Below, piece after piece: positions 19,708-31,100 of a stretch of DNA of 64,000 nt (its first letter is position 1; each line of letters starts with the position of its first letter). The stretch is from Umbilicaria muhlenbergii (Eukaryota > Ascomycota > Lecanoromycetes > Umbilicariales > Umbilicariaceae). The notes below the pieces were generated by a model that was given only the letters and a program-made list of their open reading frames with translations, did no database searches and was not told the DNA's origin. A program made the translations under genes and the position numbers. The DNA is taken from NCBI GenBank assembly GCA_000611775.1, contig KK106987.1:558001-622000 (forward strand), read 5' to 3'.

Positions 19708-22700
19708 CTACTGGTCTGCCTTGGTTTGTGTAGCGACACCAGTCTTTTTCTCCATCTCTACCGGGCTCTGCGTCCCGCTTTCGTAGCTCTCTACCTCCCC
19801 GACAATCACGCCTTGCCTTCCTCTGTCTCTGAGTCCTTTGCCTTGGAGGTCCGCCACGATCCCTTTGAAAGTATGTTTCATGCTGTGCCTGCCCTCAAAA
19901 AGCGGGTACAGCCCCACACAGATTGAAGAAAAGAAAAGCCACGCAATTCCAACACTCACCCACGCTGTGAAGAAACCTTTGCTAAACACATAGCCTGTTC
20001 CATACAAAGGCATCGGCCATAAAATCAGGAAACACACCGTCATAACTGCCGTCATAGTTTTTGCGATGACACTCGCACGCTTGAGTTTGGCTTGTTCAAC
20101 GAGGTAGTCTGATTCTGTGGTATTTCCGGCCCCAGGAACAAGCTCAAGGTCTATGTTCGCATCTGCGGCCACGTCGTGGTCGTCGCCACGGCGGATCTGA
20201 AGCATGCTTTGGTAGTCGTAGTTTTGAGGACGGAAGGCGAACGTCAGAACAGGAATGAAGATCAACGGGCTGAGTAAAGCGACGACGTTGCCAGCAAGCA
20301 TGGGGTTGCTGTGCGAAGGCAGAGACGTTAGCATTGGCGATCGCCAGGATTCAGGATTTGAATGTAGCCAGGGAAAGAAAGAGACCCACTTGCTGCCTGT
20401 GCTTGCGACAGAGAGGTTGCCGTACTGTTTCTTTGCCGTGACAAGCCAAGCAATGAGAGAGCAGGCGAGACCAAGGACGGGGCTGAGGGTCGCCGCTGCA
20501 TGAGAAAAGAAGAAATCAAATATTAGTAAACAGCCATCTCCTTACAAGATGAAACTCACCAATCATGTTTTGCTTACTCCAGAGGAGACTGAGAGTAGCG
20601 GGGAGGACGGCGGAGGATATGATGACACCCATCATGAGGTAAATGTAGCCCATAGATATGCCGATATCTGTTGGGATGGTAGTAAGTCAGGGAACCCTCC
20701 TGCTTGCATTTAGGCATGTCACTTACAGTAGAGACCAGTAGAGAATGAAGCAAGAAGAATAGCGTACACGATGACACACGCATGAGCCATGTAGATAAGC
20801 CTTTTACCGCTGGCCTTAGGGTTGAAGTAGGTCTGATAGATGTCGTAGGTGAAGATCGAGGACACAGCAATGAATTCGGCAGAAGATGCTGAGGTAACGG
20901 CCATAAAGACCAAGAGCAGCGTCGCAACTGCGCCACCTTTTCCGAGCATTGCTACTGCAGCATTTGGAAGGACAAGCCCAGCACTCACGTCTGCCTCTGC
21001 CATACGGTTCGGGAATGAAGGAAACACCGGATTGCCTTCCAACGCGAGGGCCGCCAGCCCCATTGTTGTGGCGCAAAGCCATGGAATTGCGAACCAACTC
21101 AACCCGCCCAAAACATAGCCAGGGAGGGCATTCACAGGGCTCGCTGCTATAGCCTTGTTGTAGTACCCATTGTCTAAAAATACTGTTCCTAGAAGGTCGT
21201 CAGTATAGTCCACCAACTCTCTTCGCTGCCCAGGTAAAGCAGGCGTAAAGTCAACATGACGGGTCCTAAACCCTAACCCCCCCCCCCTTTTCATCCCCCC
21301 CCTCACCCCCAACGGGACCAGACAAATTAACAACGATGCGACATCTGCAAAATGCAAGGGTGCAGATTGGAGCTCAGAGGCTTCGCGAATGTTGCAACCT
21401 TAAAGCCCTTCCAGCATCTCTTTGGTTTTTTAAGTCCCTTGGGGCTCCCCAGTCGAAGACCGCCACTGGCCTTGAACCTGCACCTGGGATACAACAACAC
21501 AAATGCAAGAAACTCCAGGCGTTCAGCCACTTACCAAAGTTCCCAACAATATTGATGACAAAGAAAACAGCACCCTCCTTCGATCTCATGGTCAGATAAC
21601 TCCCCTCCGCGTTGCCTGCGACGGGGTGCGCCTTCGCTGCTTGTACGAGTAGGTCGTAAACTCGACCGGGACTTCCAAGGTTGACATTCGTCGTGTATGC
21701 GGTAAAAGCGAAGATAAAGATGATGATCAAGATCATCACTGTGTGCACATAGTCTGTAAGGAAGGTCGCCTTGATACCCCCGAAGATGGTGTACATGACT
21801 AAGCAGAGACGTAAGTACAACCTCTCAATGATGAGCTTTAAAGTGTTCTCATACCGACACCAACTGGGAGTAAAAAGCAGGCTGCAGCCGTCGGCATCCC
21901 CGTTAGTGTGCTGACAACAGCGCTTCCTCCTGTCAGTAGCATCGCGGTGACAAGAATATTCGTCATCAAGCCAAAGGTCTGGAATGTGATCAGTCCGATC
22001 CAGAAGGCCTTCACGTAGCAACAGCTGCTTACCGTGAATACTAAATGAGTGTAGACACCATATCGAGCTCGGATGACCTCAAGGAAAGTGTGGGCGTTGG
22101 GGGCTTTGCGCTTCAGCTCGATGGCGAGCGTAGCAAAGAGAAGAATCTGTACAGTAGCCCCAGATGCGTACCAGAAGGGCCCCGAGACGCCATAGCGATA
22201 GGCGACCTGCTACTCTCAGCGGTTGATTATGTGTGTGAGAATGCAGGCTAAAATTACCCCTGATGACTGCAACAGAGTGGCCGCCCATGTCCTGGTTATT
22301 TGTCAACGATTATGGATCACGAGTTTTGAATCGTCAAGTGCCTACCAGGAAGACACGACAGCTGAAGCGACCAGCCCACTTTTCACTGTTCGCCCAGCTG
22401 TACTAAACATCTCTGAGGTCTGTACTTCATTCTGATACCTTTGCATGGCTTCAGCTTCTGTCTCACAAGGTCCTTGGTAGGTATCTTTGGAGACCCTCGA
22501 TAACCGAGGTCACGGTGCATGCATGAGGCCTGCAACAAAAGTCAAGACAAACGACAGCAAGGTAAATCGTACCTCTTGAGCACCCATGTAGTAATCTTTC
22601 AAGAACGTTAGAGAGATGTAATTGGAACTTCTCCAGCCCGGGCAACTCACTATCATGCCAAACGCGAAAGCAAAGCCCAAGCCCAAGACAACCCCATAGC

Positions 22701-22734
22701 CCGCACCTTGGCTTAGCGCAGGGCTGGTCGCCAT
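19708..22734 (-). CDS. DUR3: Urea active transporter DUR3 (sodium:solute symporter family)
   Basis: Eleven exons: complement(19708-20308, 20390-20495, 20560-20667, 20727-21182, 21535-21798, 21855-21978, 22033-22206, 22258-22291, 22346-22438, 22573-22595, 22651-22734), total 688 residues, usual for the family. The start [14 protein letters not shown] and the blocks [68 protein letters not shown] and [19 protein letters not shown] are characteristic of Dur3, a plasma-membrane urea/H+ symporter with about 15 membrane helices. One exon is only 23 nt. Introns are 51-81 nt except two: 134 nt (22439-22572) and 352 nt (21183-21534), the latter with an apparent insertion. Four GATAAG sites upstream suggest nitrogen-catabolite control. 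Confidence 0.93.
21183..21534 (-). repeat. Oversized DUR3 intron holding a possible short element with telomere-like tail
   Basis: This intron is about seven times longer than its neighbours. In gene orientation it carries GGTTCAAGGCC (matching a pol III B-box consensus) near 21473, a G-rich stretch, and at about 21266-21280 the sequence TTAGGGTTTAGG, i.e. about two telomere-type units next to a run of 12 Gs. A SINE-like insertion is one explanation; this is inference. Confidence 0.35.
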
Positions 22735-23917
22735 GTCTGACCAGGCGGTAAATAGAGGCCCGGTAGTTCAAGGAAACACAAGTCGACTCTCGAACCTACG
22801 TTGATATTGTCGAGTCGAGTCTTGAGGCTCCTCAGGCGCGAAAAGCAGTGTACAAAGGCGAAAGCCAGGGCAGTGTGCGGTAAAGAGACAACAAGTATGA
22901 GGACAGGCACGTTGAAATATAGTCATGGCGATGCAGCGTACAGCATTGAGGCACACGGCGACGCAAGATAATGCCTGTCACGCATGTGGAGCTGTGGAGT
23001 TGTGGAGATAAGGGAATGGTCCAGCATTTGCGCACCCTCGTACATGATCGCATAATGGCAACAGTGAAAGGGCGACTTTCTGCTCTTGCTATCTAAGATT
23101 CGCTGACATCCGAGAATCTGCAACAAGGCACAAACAGATAAACAGATTGATGTGGACCAATTGGGCAGTCGATCACTGCAGCTTATCGCTTCCGATCTTT
23201 GATAAGACGACTCCTCGATACCTGGCACGCCTTGGAAAGCATTCGTGAAAGAAGCAATTGCGCTGGTGGAGAACAGAAAAGAAACGACCAGGTATTCAAG
23301 CAATCAGATAGCCGGACTTATCTCAACGCCCAGGCAAAAGGTAAGGGCAGACGCAATATTATCGAAGCTGGGGTGACGGGTAGCCCTGGCAGTTGGGGGA
23401 GGCCGGGACTGCTTGGCAGACTTACTCCTCTCCTTCGAAGGTTCTTAACCCTACCTCAGCCTTGCATGTTGAGCTTTCGAATACCTGTAACGTTGACTAC
23501 CTTAAACGTACATCTATCGCTCCAGTACTCAATGTGGCACGACCCGCACGGGGCCAGTCGGAAAGGGGTGCCTAGGAGTCCTCCGAGACTGAAAGAAAGC
23601 CTCCTTGAAAATTGGAACTGATCCGTGGCTTGCTTTCAGGTTGATACACATGCAAGCACGAGTACACGCTACTAGACTAGGCATGGACGGCAACAATGGT
23701 TGTGTGAGGCTTCGAGGACTGGAGTCACGGAGACAAGGAATAAACTTTGCATCGAAACACGCCTTACTACGCAATATAAAGATGCGATCTCAATCGTGAA
23801 GAGTCCGTCAAGCGCCGCGACGTGTATCTCGACAACCCATCAACGAAACCAAATAAACTCCAGCTTCTCCTCCTGTACCCTTTGACGTTCTTTTGTGCCC
23901 TATTCTCCAGGCCGCCA
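22735..23917. other. DUR3 upstream region
   Basis: About 1.2 kb between the DUR3 start and the 3' end of the zinc-ribbon gene. It holds the GATAAG cluster. ORFs here (for example 23199-23621) lack codon structure or family similarity. Confidence 0.5.
23007..23322. promoter_or_regulatory. Four GATAAG sites upstream of DUR3 (AreA/Gln3-type)
   Basis: GATAAG occurs at 23007-23012 (+), 23182-23187 (-), 23201-23206 (+) and 23317-23322 (-), within about 600 bp upstream of the DUR3 start. The middle two form an inverted pair 13 bp apart. GATA factors of the AreA class bind HGATAR pairs in promoters of nitrogen-scavenging genes, which fits a urea transporter. Occupancy is inferred. Confidence 0.5.
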
Positions 23918-24599
23918 CTACCTGTATTGATATCCTCCAGGAGCAGGAGGTCCTGGAGCTGGCCCCTTGCCCGGACCAGGAGCGTAGCCGGGTCCGGGTC
24001 CGTAGCCTGGTCCCTGTCCCCCTTGTATCGGACCAGTCGCCATTGCTGATTGTGACTGTACATCAGGCCGGTTACTATCGGCGGAGTCAGCCAGAATCGT
24101 CGAAGGCGGCGGGCTTCCATTGCCTCATATCTTGCATGAAATGGCATATCGGACAAGCGACCTCCTAAATACCCGTCAGGTCGAATTGGCGACAGCTGGA
24201 ATGAATGTAGAACATGCCTTGTACTTGTGAACAGCCAATGGCAGTACGGGCTATATACGTCTCAGCACCCTCGCGCACCGAGACAACCAAAGAAACTCAC
24301 GACGAAGCAGAGAGTGAACCATGGCCTGCAGCGAGTCAGTCTCTGACTTCCAGCCACTGGGAGCGCTGCGCCTTACCACCGAGTGATACAGTGAGCGCTC
24401 CAGTTGCCACCTGTTCATCAGTAAAAGTCAGGAGGTGTGGATCGGCCGGACTGATGCCCTCACAGTTATGACATTGTGCTGTTACGCTTTCGTAGCCTTC
24501 CAAGGGAGAGGTAAACTCTAGGGCCAAGCGTCAACTACAACTCAAAACATGCCTCTCACTGGACCTACCATGCGTCCCGAATGTGATGCAGAAAGCCAT
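23918..24599 (-). CDS. Fungal zinc-ribbon protein with Gly/Pro/Tyr-rich tail
   Basis: Seven small exons: complement(23918-24074, 24124-24164, 24218-24250, 24301-24325, 24380-24410, 24464-24517, 24569-24599), giving 123 residues. The protein starts MAFCITFGTH. A zinc ribbon is formed by C26-x2-C29 (QCHNCGNWSAHCITR) and C62-x2-C65 (EVACPICHF). After NRPDVQSQ comes a tail of repeated GPGYGPG/APGPG units ending GGYQYR. This layout matches a family of short fungal zinc-ribbon proteins of unknown function. No membrane helix or signal peptide is convincing. Introns are 49-54 nt, and two of the six have GC donors (24075-24123 and 24165-24217). The reading frame closes only if both GC-AG introns are removed, which is strong internal evidence for them. 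Confidence 0.8.
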
Positions 24600-25678
24600 G
24601 ACAGCGAAAGGTATTGCGACTTGGTCTGAGATGTAGGACCTTGTGAGGTTGAGCTAAGAATGGCAGCGAGCTCAAATCCAGCTGTGGCGACAACACTGAC
24701 GCCTTACACGTTCATAAACTCCACGCACGCCATGCTCGGCACGCACAAGAACTTTGCATAAAATTTATGAAAGTTACCTTATCAGGCGAGCGATCGGTGG
24801 CGCACTCTCTAACGGGGCCGAGGGGCGGCTCAGCATTGCGAGAAGCCAAGAACGAGGAATGCTTCCCTCGATGCTAAGAGTGCAGTTTGTAGAGCCGGCT
24901 GAGCTCTTCCACTCTGTCTTACTGGGATGTTTACTCATACTCGAGACATCGAAGCAAGTTCGACGGTACACATGAAACCGATGAAATCGACCTTTCTCGG
25001 CCCTTTTCGGCCCCGGATGCTGCACCAGGAGCGCCTCGGGTGTGTGTGCGAGGCTTCGCGCACGGAACCTGCCGTACTCGCACGGAGTACAATAACGTGG
25101 GGCAGGAGCGGGAAGAGGAAGCGGGGAAGAGGAAGGGGAAGAGGAAAGATCTGCCGGGGGCGGTAGGAACTACCTTACTCGGGCAAAAAGTCCTCGCGTG
25201 ACTCGGCGTCGGCCACGGATGCTAGCATCCCTTGCTTTGTTTACCCGTGCTACCTTACGCGTCATTGTTTTCAGTACAGAGCAAGGTGAGGTGGGATTGA
25301 GATAGATATCAACAGTGGTGTCGATGTTTGTTGCTCCGCGCAGTTGAGCGTTCCTTATACCCCGTGATATACAGTGTGGTCTCTGCTGCTTGTTGGAAAC
25401 ATCATGTCCCCGGTGCTATCTCGTGTCCCATATCTTGCCGAGGGCCCTCGAAGACTCTCTAATCGCTCAACGTGAATTTCACGTGTTTTCTCTTTCGCTC
25501 ACTTCGGAAGAGACGTCGAGACGTCGCTACTGCCGCTGGAGTGAAGTAAAGTAGGGCGAGAGACTCGTAAACTACAAAACCAGCAGGTCATGCTCAAGCC
25601 GTCTCGCTCTCCTTGATTCTTTACCATCTTTGAACCTTCTTTGCGCCATATCTACTGCACGGAGCACAAAGTTCAGCC
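24600..25678. other. Divergent region between zinc-ribbon and SRA-YDG genes
   Basis: About 1.1 kb. A purine tract of GGGAAGAGGAAG-type repeats lies at 25106-25147. Short motifs ACGGAGTAC (25082-25090) and CTACCTTAC (about 25170 and 25243) belong to a theme seen in other intergenic regions. No gene recognised. Confidence 0.5.
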
Positions 25679-27278
25679 ATGGAGAAAGCCGCTCGCAACG
25701 GAGCCCGGAAACCGCTCGAGGACTATCGGTCGGCTCTGGCGAAAGCCAAGTTGATCGCAGTTGAGGAAGCAAAGCAAAAGAACCCTCAACGACAGCCAGA
25801 GAGGCAGAGCTTGCCGACGGGGAGAAAAGGCAGGGCTCAGACGTATCTAACCTCGGCACAGGGACAGCAGTATAGGACTAGTATCAAGCCGCCTTCACTT
25901 CAGGATCCGTCGGGGGCCGCCGTCGTGAAACAAGAGCCTGAGATCGAGCCACTATGCCCGAAACATATCCCGGAAAGTAGCCACGCTGATAGAACGTCGA
26001 TACCGAACCAGTACGCCGGCCTCGTGCCAGCTAAGAAGAGGAAACGGGAGGAGCATAGCCCAGAGCCAGCTCACACGACGATGGCAGGTGCTGCAGAGGA
26101 ACCCCGAGCTCTACTGAACCGCCCATTTGCGCCTCTCAAGAAGCCAGTAAGAGGAGCAAGGCCATCATTTGAGGATGTGTAAGTCGAGCGCTTGTCTATC
26201 TACATGTTCGCTCGCTAACTCCTGGCAGTCGTTTAGTGAACACCCGTACTACGAGGCATTCCTCAGAGTGGTATGAGCGCATCAATATGAAGCAGAAGTA
26301 CGCCCGCTCGGACCTGGAGAGCTTGAAGTACCTGAAGTCACTCATACAAAACTGTGAAGCCGACGGGAAGGAAGATGCTCATGATGAGCTTCAGTCTGTT
26401 TTCCCTAAGCTGCGTCAAAAGCTTCATCAAATGGAGTTTTACGACTTCCTGTCCGGAGTGTTGTTGAAAAAGTCAAAGCTTTTGGAAGATGAGGGCCTCC
26501 CGTCCATCTTCAGTGGCAGCAACGGGGTACAGTATCCATGGGACATCCGTGCAGATAGCTTGTCTCTCTACCAGCGGTGGCTTGCAGGTGTCATTGATCC
26601 TCATCTCTTGAGGGGCATTGAGAGCAAGAGCAACAGGACTGCAAATGGCAAGGAGACGAAGTCACGTAGTCTACAGAAAGACTACAAGAACAGGGCGTCC
26701 TGCAACTACGTCGGGGCCGGAAATCTCCAGAACGGCCAGTGGTGGCCGTTGCAGATTTGTGCTATGAGGGATGGTGCACACGGTATGAACTGTATTGCAG
26801 CGTGACTCCCTACGGCCTGGAGGCTAATCGAAACCATGTAGGCGAGATCGAAGGTGGGATTCACGGCCGACCGGGCAAAGGCGCATACTCCGTCGTTTTG
26901 AGTAGCGGCGGCTATGCTGATGTGGATCAGGGCGAAATGGTGAGGTATTGCGGAACTTCGGGGACGGACGTCAAACCTAGCCCGGGAACGCTCCATCTAA
27001 AGGACTCTTGCAAGTACAAAAGTCCTGTCAGAGTCCTGAGATCCTCAGCGCTGTCAGTGACAAACCCCTACCGACCAGCCAAAGGCCTCCGCTACGATGG
27101 CTTGTATAACGTGGTAGAGTATGAGATTCTGGATCCAGACACCGCCATGCATCGGTTTACGTTGAAGCGCTGCGAAGGGCAGGATCCAATCCGATATCAA
27201 GGGGTTGAAAGAAGGCCTACGGATGAGGAGCTTGCTGAGTATAGCAAAATCCGTGCTCTGCTTGGTCTGGGTGCGTGA
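25679..27278 (+). CDS. SRA-YDG domain protein (putative 5-methylcytosine reader)
   Basis: Join 25679-26178, 26229-26782, 26842-27278 gives 496 residues, with introns of 50 and 59 nt. The N-terminal third is basic, Lys/Glu/Pro-rich and probably disordered, with KKRKREE as a candidate nuclear signal. A helical middle (ARSDLESLKYLKSLIQ, KLHQMEFYDFLSGVLLKKSKLL) precedes the SRA-YDG domain from about residue 325 to 470: GQWWPLQICAMRDGAHG, GAYSVVLSSGGYADVDQGE, PVRVLRSSALS, GLRYDGLYNVVEYE. In UHRF1 and plant SUVH proteins this domain flips out and binds methylated cytosine. Here there is no RING, PHD, UBL or SET domain, the usual situation for fungal SRA proteins, whose function is little known. A link to cytosine methylation in this genome is inference. 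Confidence 0.88.
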
Positions 27279-28102
27279 GATCGATTAGATGAAATGTTCA
27301 AGCCGGCATAGCTTGCTAGCAGTAGACGGGTATGGGACTGGATTATTTAAAGAGTGCTACTGAGCGGGCCTCGACGTCTGGTCAAGGCGAGGTACGCATA
27401 TCGAGGTTGATGGGAATGACGCTGTGGCTCTCCGGCGTCAAAATTACGATGGCCTACTTATCAATCTGCCTTTGCATCTTCACATATAGATACCAGTGCT
27501 CTGCAACAGATGACCCCTCTAACTTATCATATTCTGGCAGCATTTTATACACGAAAACCACCTCGAGTTCTTGATAGCAAATCCAGAGTGCCATGTGCAG
27601 GGCTTCGTGATGTCTTGTGTCTGCAAGCTTGATGGTCCTCTTTCATGCCTACTTCGCCGTGGTGATGTTGCGGATTAGGAGGTGCTACTACTATACCGGA
27701 CGGCGCACTTGCTAGAGTTGCTGGCAGCATAGTCTATAATTGTCACAAGATACCATGGTATACTTAATCATGTCACCCGAACAAGGGCCGAGTCTTGTCA
27801 ATGACAATTTTTGCCTTTTTTTTGTGCTTTTCATGCAAAGCCTGAGGGACCTTGAGTGGATCGCTAGATAGCTAGAAGAACAGTTGCAGAGCGCGAAAGC
27901 TGGCGAGCCAGCCCGTTCCACGGACCAGCAAGCCGCCAGGAGGACGAACGCCAGGCCAAACATGCCTCTCTCACAGGACATGCCAGCAAAGACGTGAATC
28001 ATGATGATCATGTTACATGAAAGTAGAGAAGGCCAGGAGTTCCCTCGAAGGCTAAGAAGTATGCTCGTTAGAATGACGCTTTTCGCCACACCCACCAGAC
28101 AA
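27279..28102. other. Convergent 3' region between SRA-YDG gene and large membrane protein gene
   Basis: 824 bp between two converging stops. The minus-strand ORF at 27712-28095 has no family similarity and is most likely chance within UTRs. Confidence 0.5.
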
Positions 28103-31100
28103 CTAAATCATCGCGACTGTAACCATTCCCGCCAAAACACCAAGGATACAAAGCACGGAACCGCCGTAACCGATGACTAGTGCCACCATCTTCTCGCGAG
28201 GACGGAAAGCATTCACTTGACCATGCGTAAGCCATTCCATGACTCCATCCATGAATCCATGCCCGTAGATGATCAAGATAGGAGGACAGAGGAAACAGAG
28301 GCACAGAACCATGATCGATAACTCCCTCTGACGTTGAAGCAGGGCTTGAGTGGCGGGACGAATGATCCGGTATAGGTGCGGGGACTCGCCACGGGAAACC
28401 GAACGATCATCTGGACGGAAACGAGGCTTAGGGAGGACAGGCTTACTAGGACGAGCTGGGATTGGGCCTTGCGATCCGCTGACTTCCCCATCCGTCTTGG
28501 ATACTTTGACACCAAGAGTGCTGCCTTCCTGTGGCTTGATCGCCTGAGCATTCAGGGAATGCGTTAAATGAGCCTCGCCTTCCTCCATTGTCTGCTCCTT
28601 CCAATCAAGCAAGGCAGACTTTTGTTGCTGCTTGGAAAGCATCCCGACCTGTGGCGTCGACATAAGGGGCGAGAGTGGAGCTGTCTCGTTGTAGGAGATA
28701 AGCTTCTTCGCCTCATAGACGTCGTCCTGAGATGGAACGCGACGGTGTGGAGAGCGCATCCGAGCGGCAGTGCCAGATATAGACGAAGAGAGCGACGCAA
28801 GGGTGTTGCTAATGGCGGCGCACGCGGTGGAACCCGGTACGTTTTCTTCCATACCGGGGTCATCTTGATTTTTGGGAAAGTCCAACGACGAAGGAAAGCG
28901 TCTCGGTTCTGCTGATGATGACGAAGATTTTTTTGGAAGTAAAGAATGGTCGATCAAATGCTGCCTGTGCTTAAGAACTTGTAAGGGATGTATCTTTATT
29001 GGTGGAAGATCACAGGGCTCGTCTTCGTCGTAGAGATCCGTGTTGCGGTGGATGGCGCGACTTCGAATTCGATCGTAAAGGTCGCTGGTAGCGGCGACGT
29101 CGGTAAAATCTACAGTCCCATCGTTTATGCGTCTACCGTAGCTCTTGGCCAATTTTGACGTCGACGAGGGTTGTTCCTCGAGCGGTGCAAGACGAGCATA
29201 AGGTGGATTCGCAATTTGGTGGCTAAGGCTCGAAGATAACTTCATACTAGGGCTAGTGCCTTTTGCTGAGCTGCTGCCAACTTTCCCTGCAGGATTGCTG
29301 TCAGGAGTATCCGTGAGGTTAGCCTTGCGACCCCGAACCGTTATCTTGGGAAAGCTACGGCCGCGACCTGGTAAATCACCATAGTCCACAGACGCGGCGC
29401 CATCCTGGGTGCTCAGCCAAGCTGAAGATCCATTGGAGCCGTCAATTCCGCTGTGCCCAAGAGTACTGAGACTCACGTCACGCTGCCCATCCTTTATCGG
29501 CATGTCGCTAGATTCAAATACCTTGACCGAGTTCTGAAGGTTATGAGCCTGGTACATATCTTCCTCCTTGTGTTTCTGCGAGCTCGGGGTCTGCGACATG
29601 AGCCCATTCCTCACGTTACTTGGGAGAGCATGAACGGAGCCATGCTCACGTGGCAAAGAACGTCCAGAAGGCATCAGCGGCGGTGAGGAACTGAAAGGGT
29701 GAGCATGGTCCTGAGACAAAGGAGTCGGATGCTGATATGGATTGTTCAGAGCACGATTTGCCGTGAAGGGAGCCAACGCATTACGGTTTGGGAGACCAGC
29801 GCCATCAGTGAACGTATACTCAGGCATGAGTACTACCTCACCGCTCTGCTTATCTCTCAAGAGTCCGAATGAGCGCGGCGCATACCTTGGGTGTGGCGGA
29901 TGCTGCACAACTCGGTGAGAAAACAATGGCGCCAATTTGGGAGGGCTCAAGCTCCCAGAATCCGAGTAGTCTGCTAAGCTGCTCCCGGTTTGTCGCCTAC
30001 CTATGGCGTTTCGAGTACCATGTCTGCTGAAACTTCCACTCTCTCCCACAGTTTCCCAATCTTTATCGTCGTCGGCTTGAGCATCTTCACGTGTATGCGC
30101 GTCACTCGTTGTGCCAGCAGAACCTGCATCTGTCAAAGATCCTCCAAAGCCATGATTTTGCGTCGCTCGATCACCCGCCCGATCACGTGCACGTCCACGA
30201 AGTGGATCTGGACTACTGTCACGCATATCTGAGATCAGACTATCATGGTAAAACCCTGGTCGACAGGTACGTCCAGATCTGGGTGCATTGACCATATAGC
30301 TGCCACTGCCGCTTAGACAGTCATGGCTCGATGAGCTCTGACTACCGCCCGGACCAAGATATTCGATTACTTCGTCATCGTTATCACGGAAGCCAATCGA
30401 GAGTCTACCATGGCATGTATAGTGGTCGTTTGGGGGCGCAAACTCACTACCGGCGCCGCCCTGAGTTGAGATATCGCTGGCACGGCGCAAATGGGAAGCT
30501 ATCTCCGCTTCCAGGGTACGAGCTTCATGCACGGATAGAGGTAGCGAGTGAATCGAACCATCTGAACTAAGGATCGAAACTCGTGCGATTCCCCGATCGG
30601 AGGTATTGACAGCTGCTGTTGGTGGGATACCTTCCAATTGATCGGAAGGCTCGTTGCTGGTCTTCATAGAGGACGCCTCACACCCAGACTTCGGAGGTTG
30701 TGCTGACGCGGGCATACTGCTCTTCACTGGGGAAGCGCATCCGGGAGTACTAAATGCACGAGACTGGAGTTCTGGACGTTGAGGGGATGATAATCCTAGC
30801 AGATTTTGAGTGTGGCCGTAAGAGCCAGAAGACTGAGAGTAATCACCTGTGGTGGAGGAATTGTCGCGAGCCACAGAGGTTGCCTGACGCTGGAAGCACA
30901 AGGGCGGTGATGCCGGTAAGGGCATCAAAGGTGGAGGACTAGGCAGAGTCGGGCTCGTGTTTTGGCCGGGTGCCTGATATAACAAAGCAGGGAACGTCTC
31001 CGCTTCGCCAACGGAGTGGCCATCACCCGAATGGTCGTCGATGGAGTGACCATCATCGCTTGTTTGGGGGCTGAATGCGAATTGGCTGAGTGCGAACTGG

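Noticed and set aside
21266-21300. Telomere-like repeats as a sign of a chromosome end
   Set aside because: Only about two units, inside an intron of an intact gene with normal sequence on both sides.
23199-23621. 140-codon plus-strand ORF in the DUR3 upstream region
   Set aside because: No recognisable domain and unlike the codon use of nearby genes; overlaps the GATAAG region.
27712-28095. 127-codon minus-strand ORF next to the large membrane protein gene
   Set aside because: Lies in the presumed 3' UTR of that gene; Cys/Ser-rich composition without family pattern.
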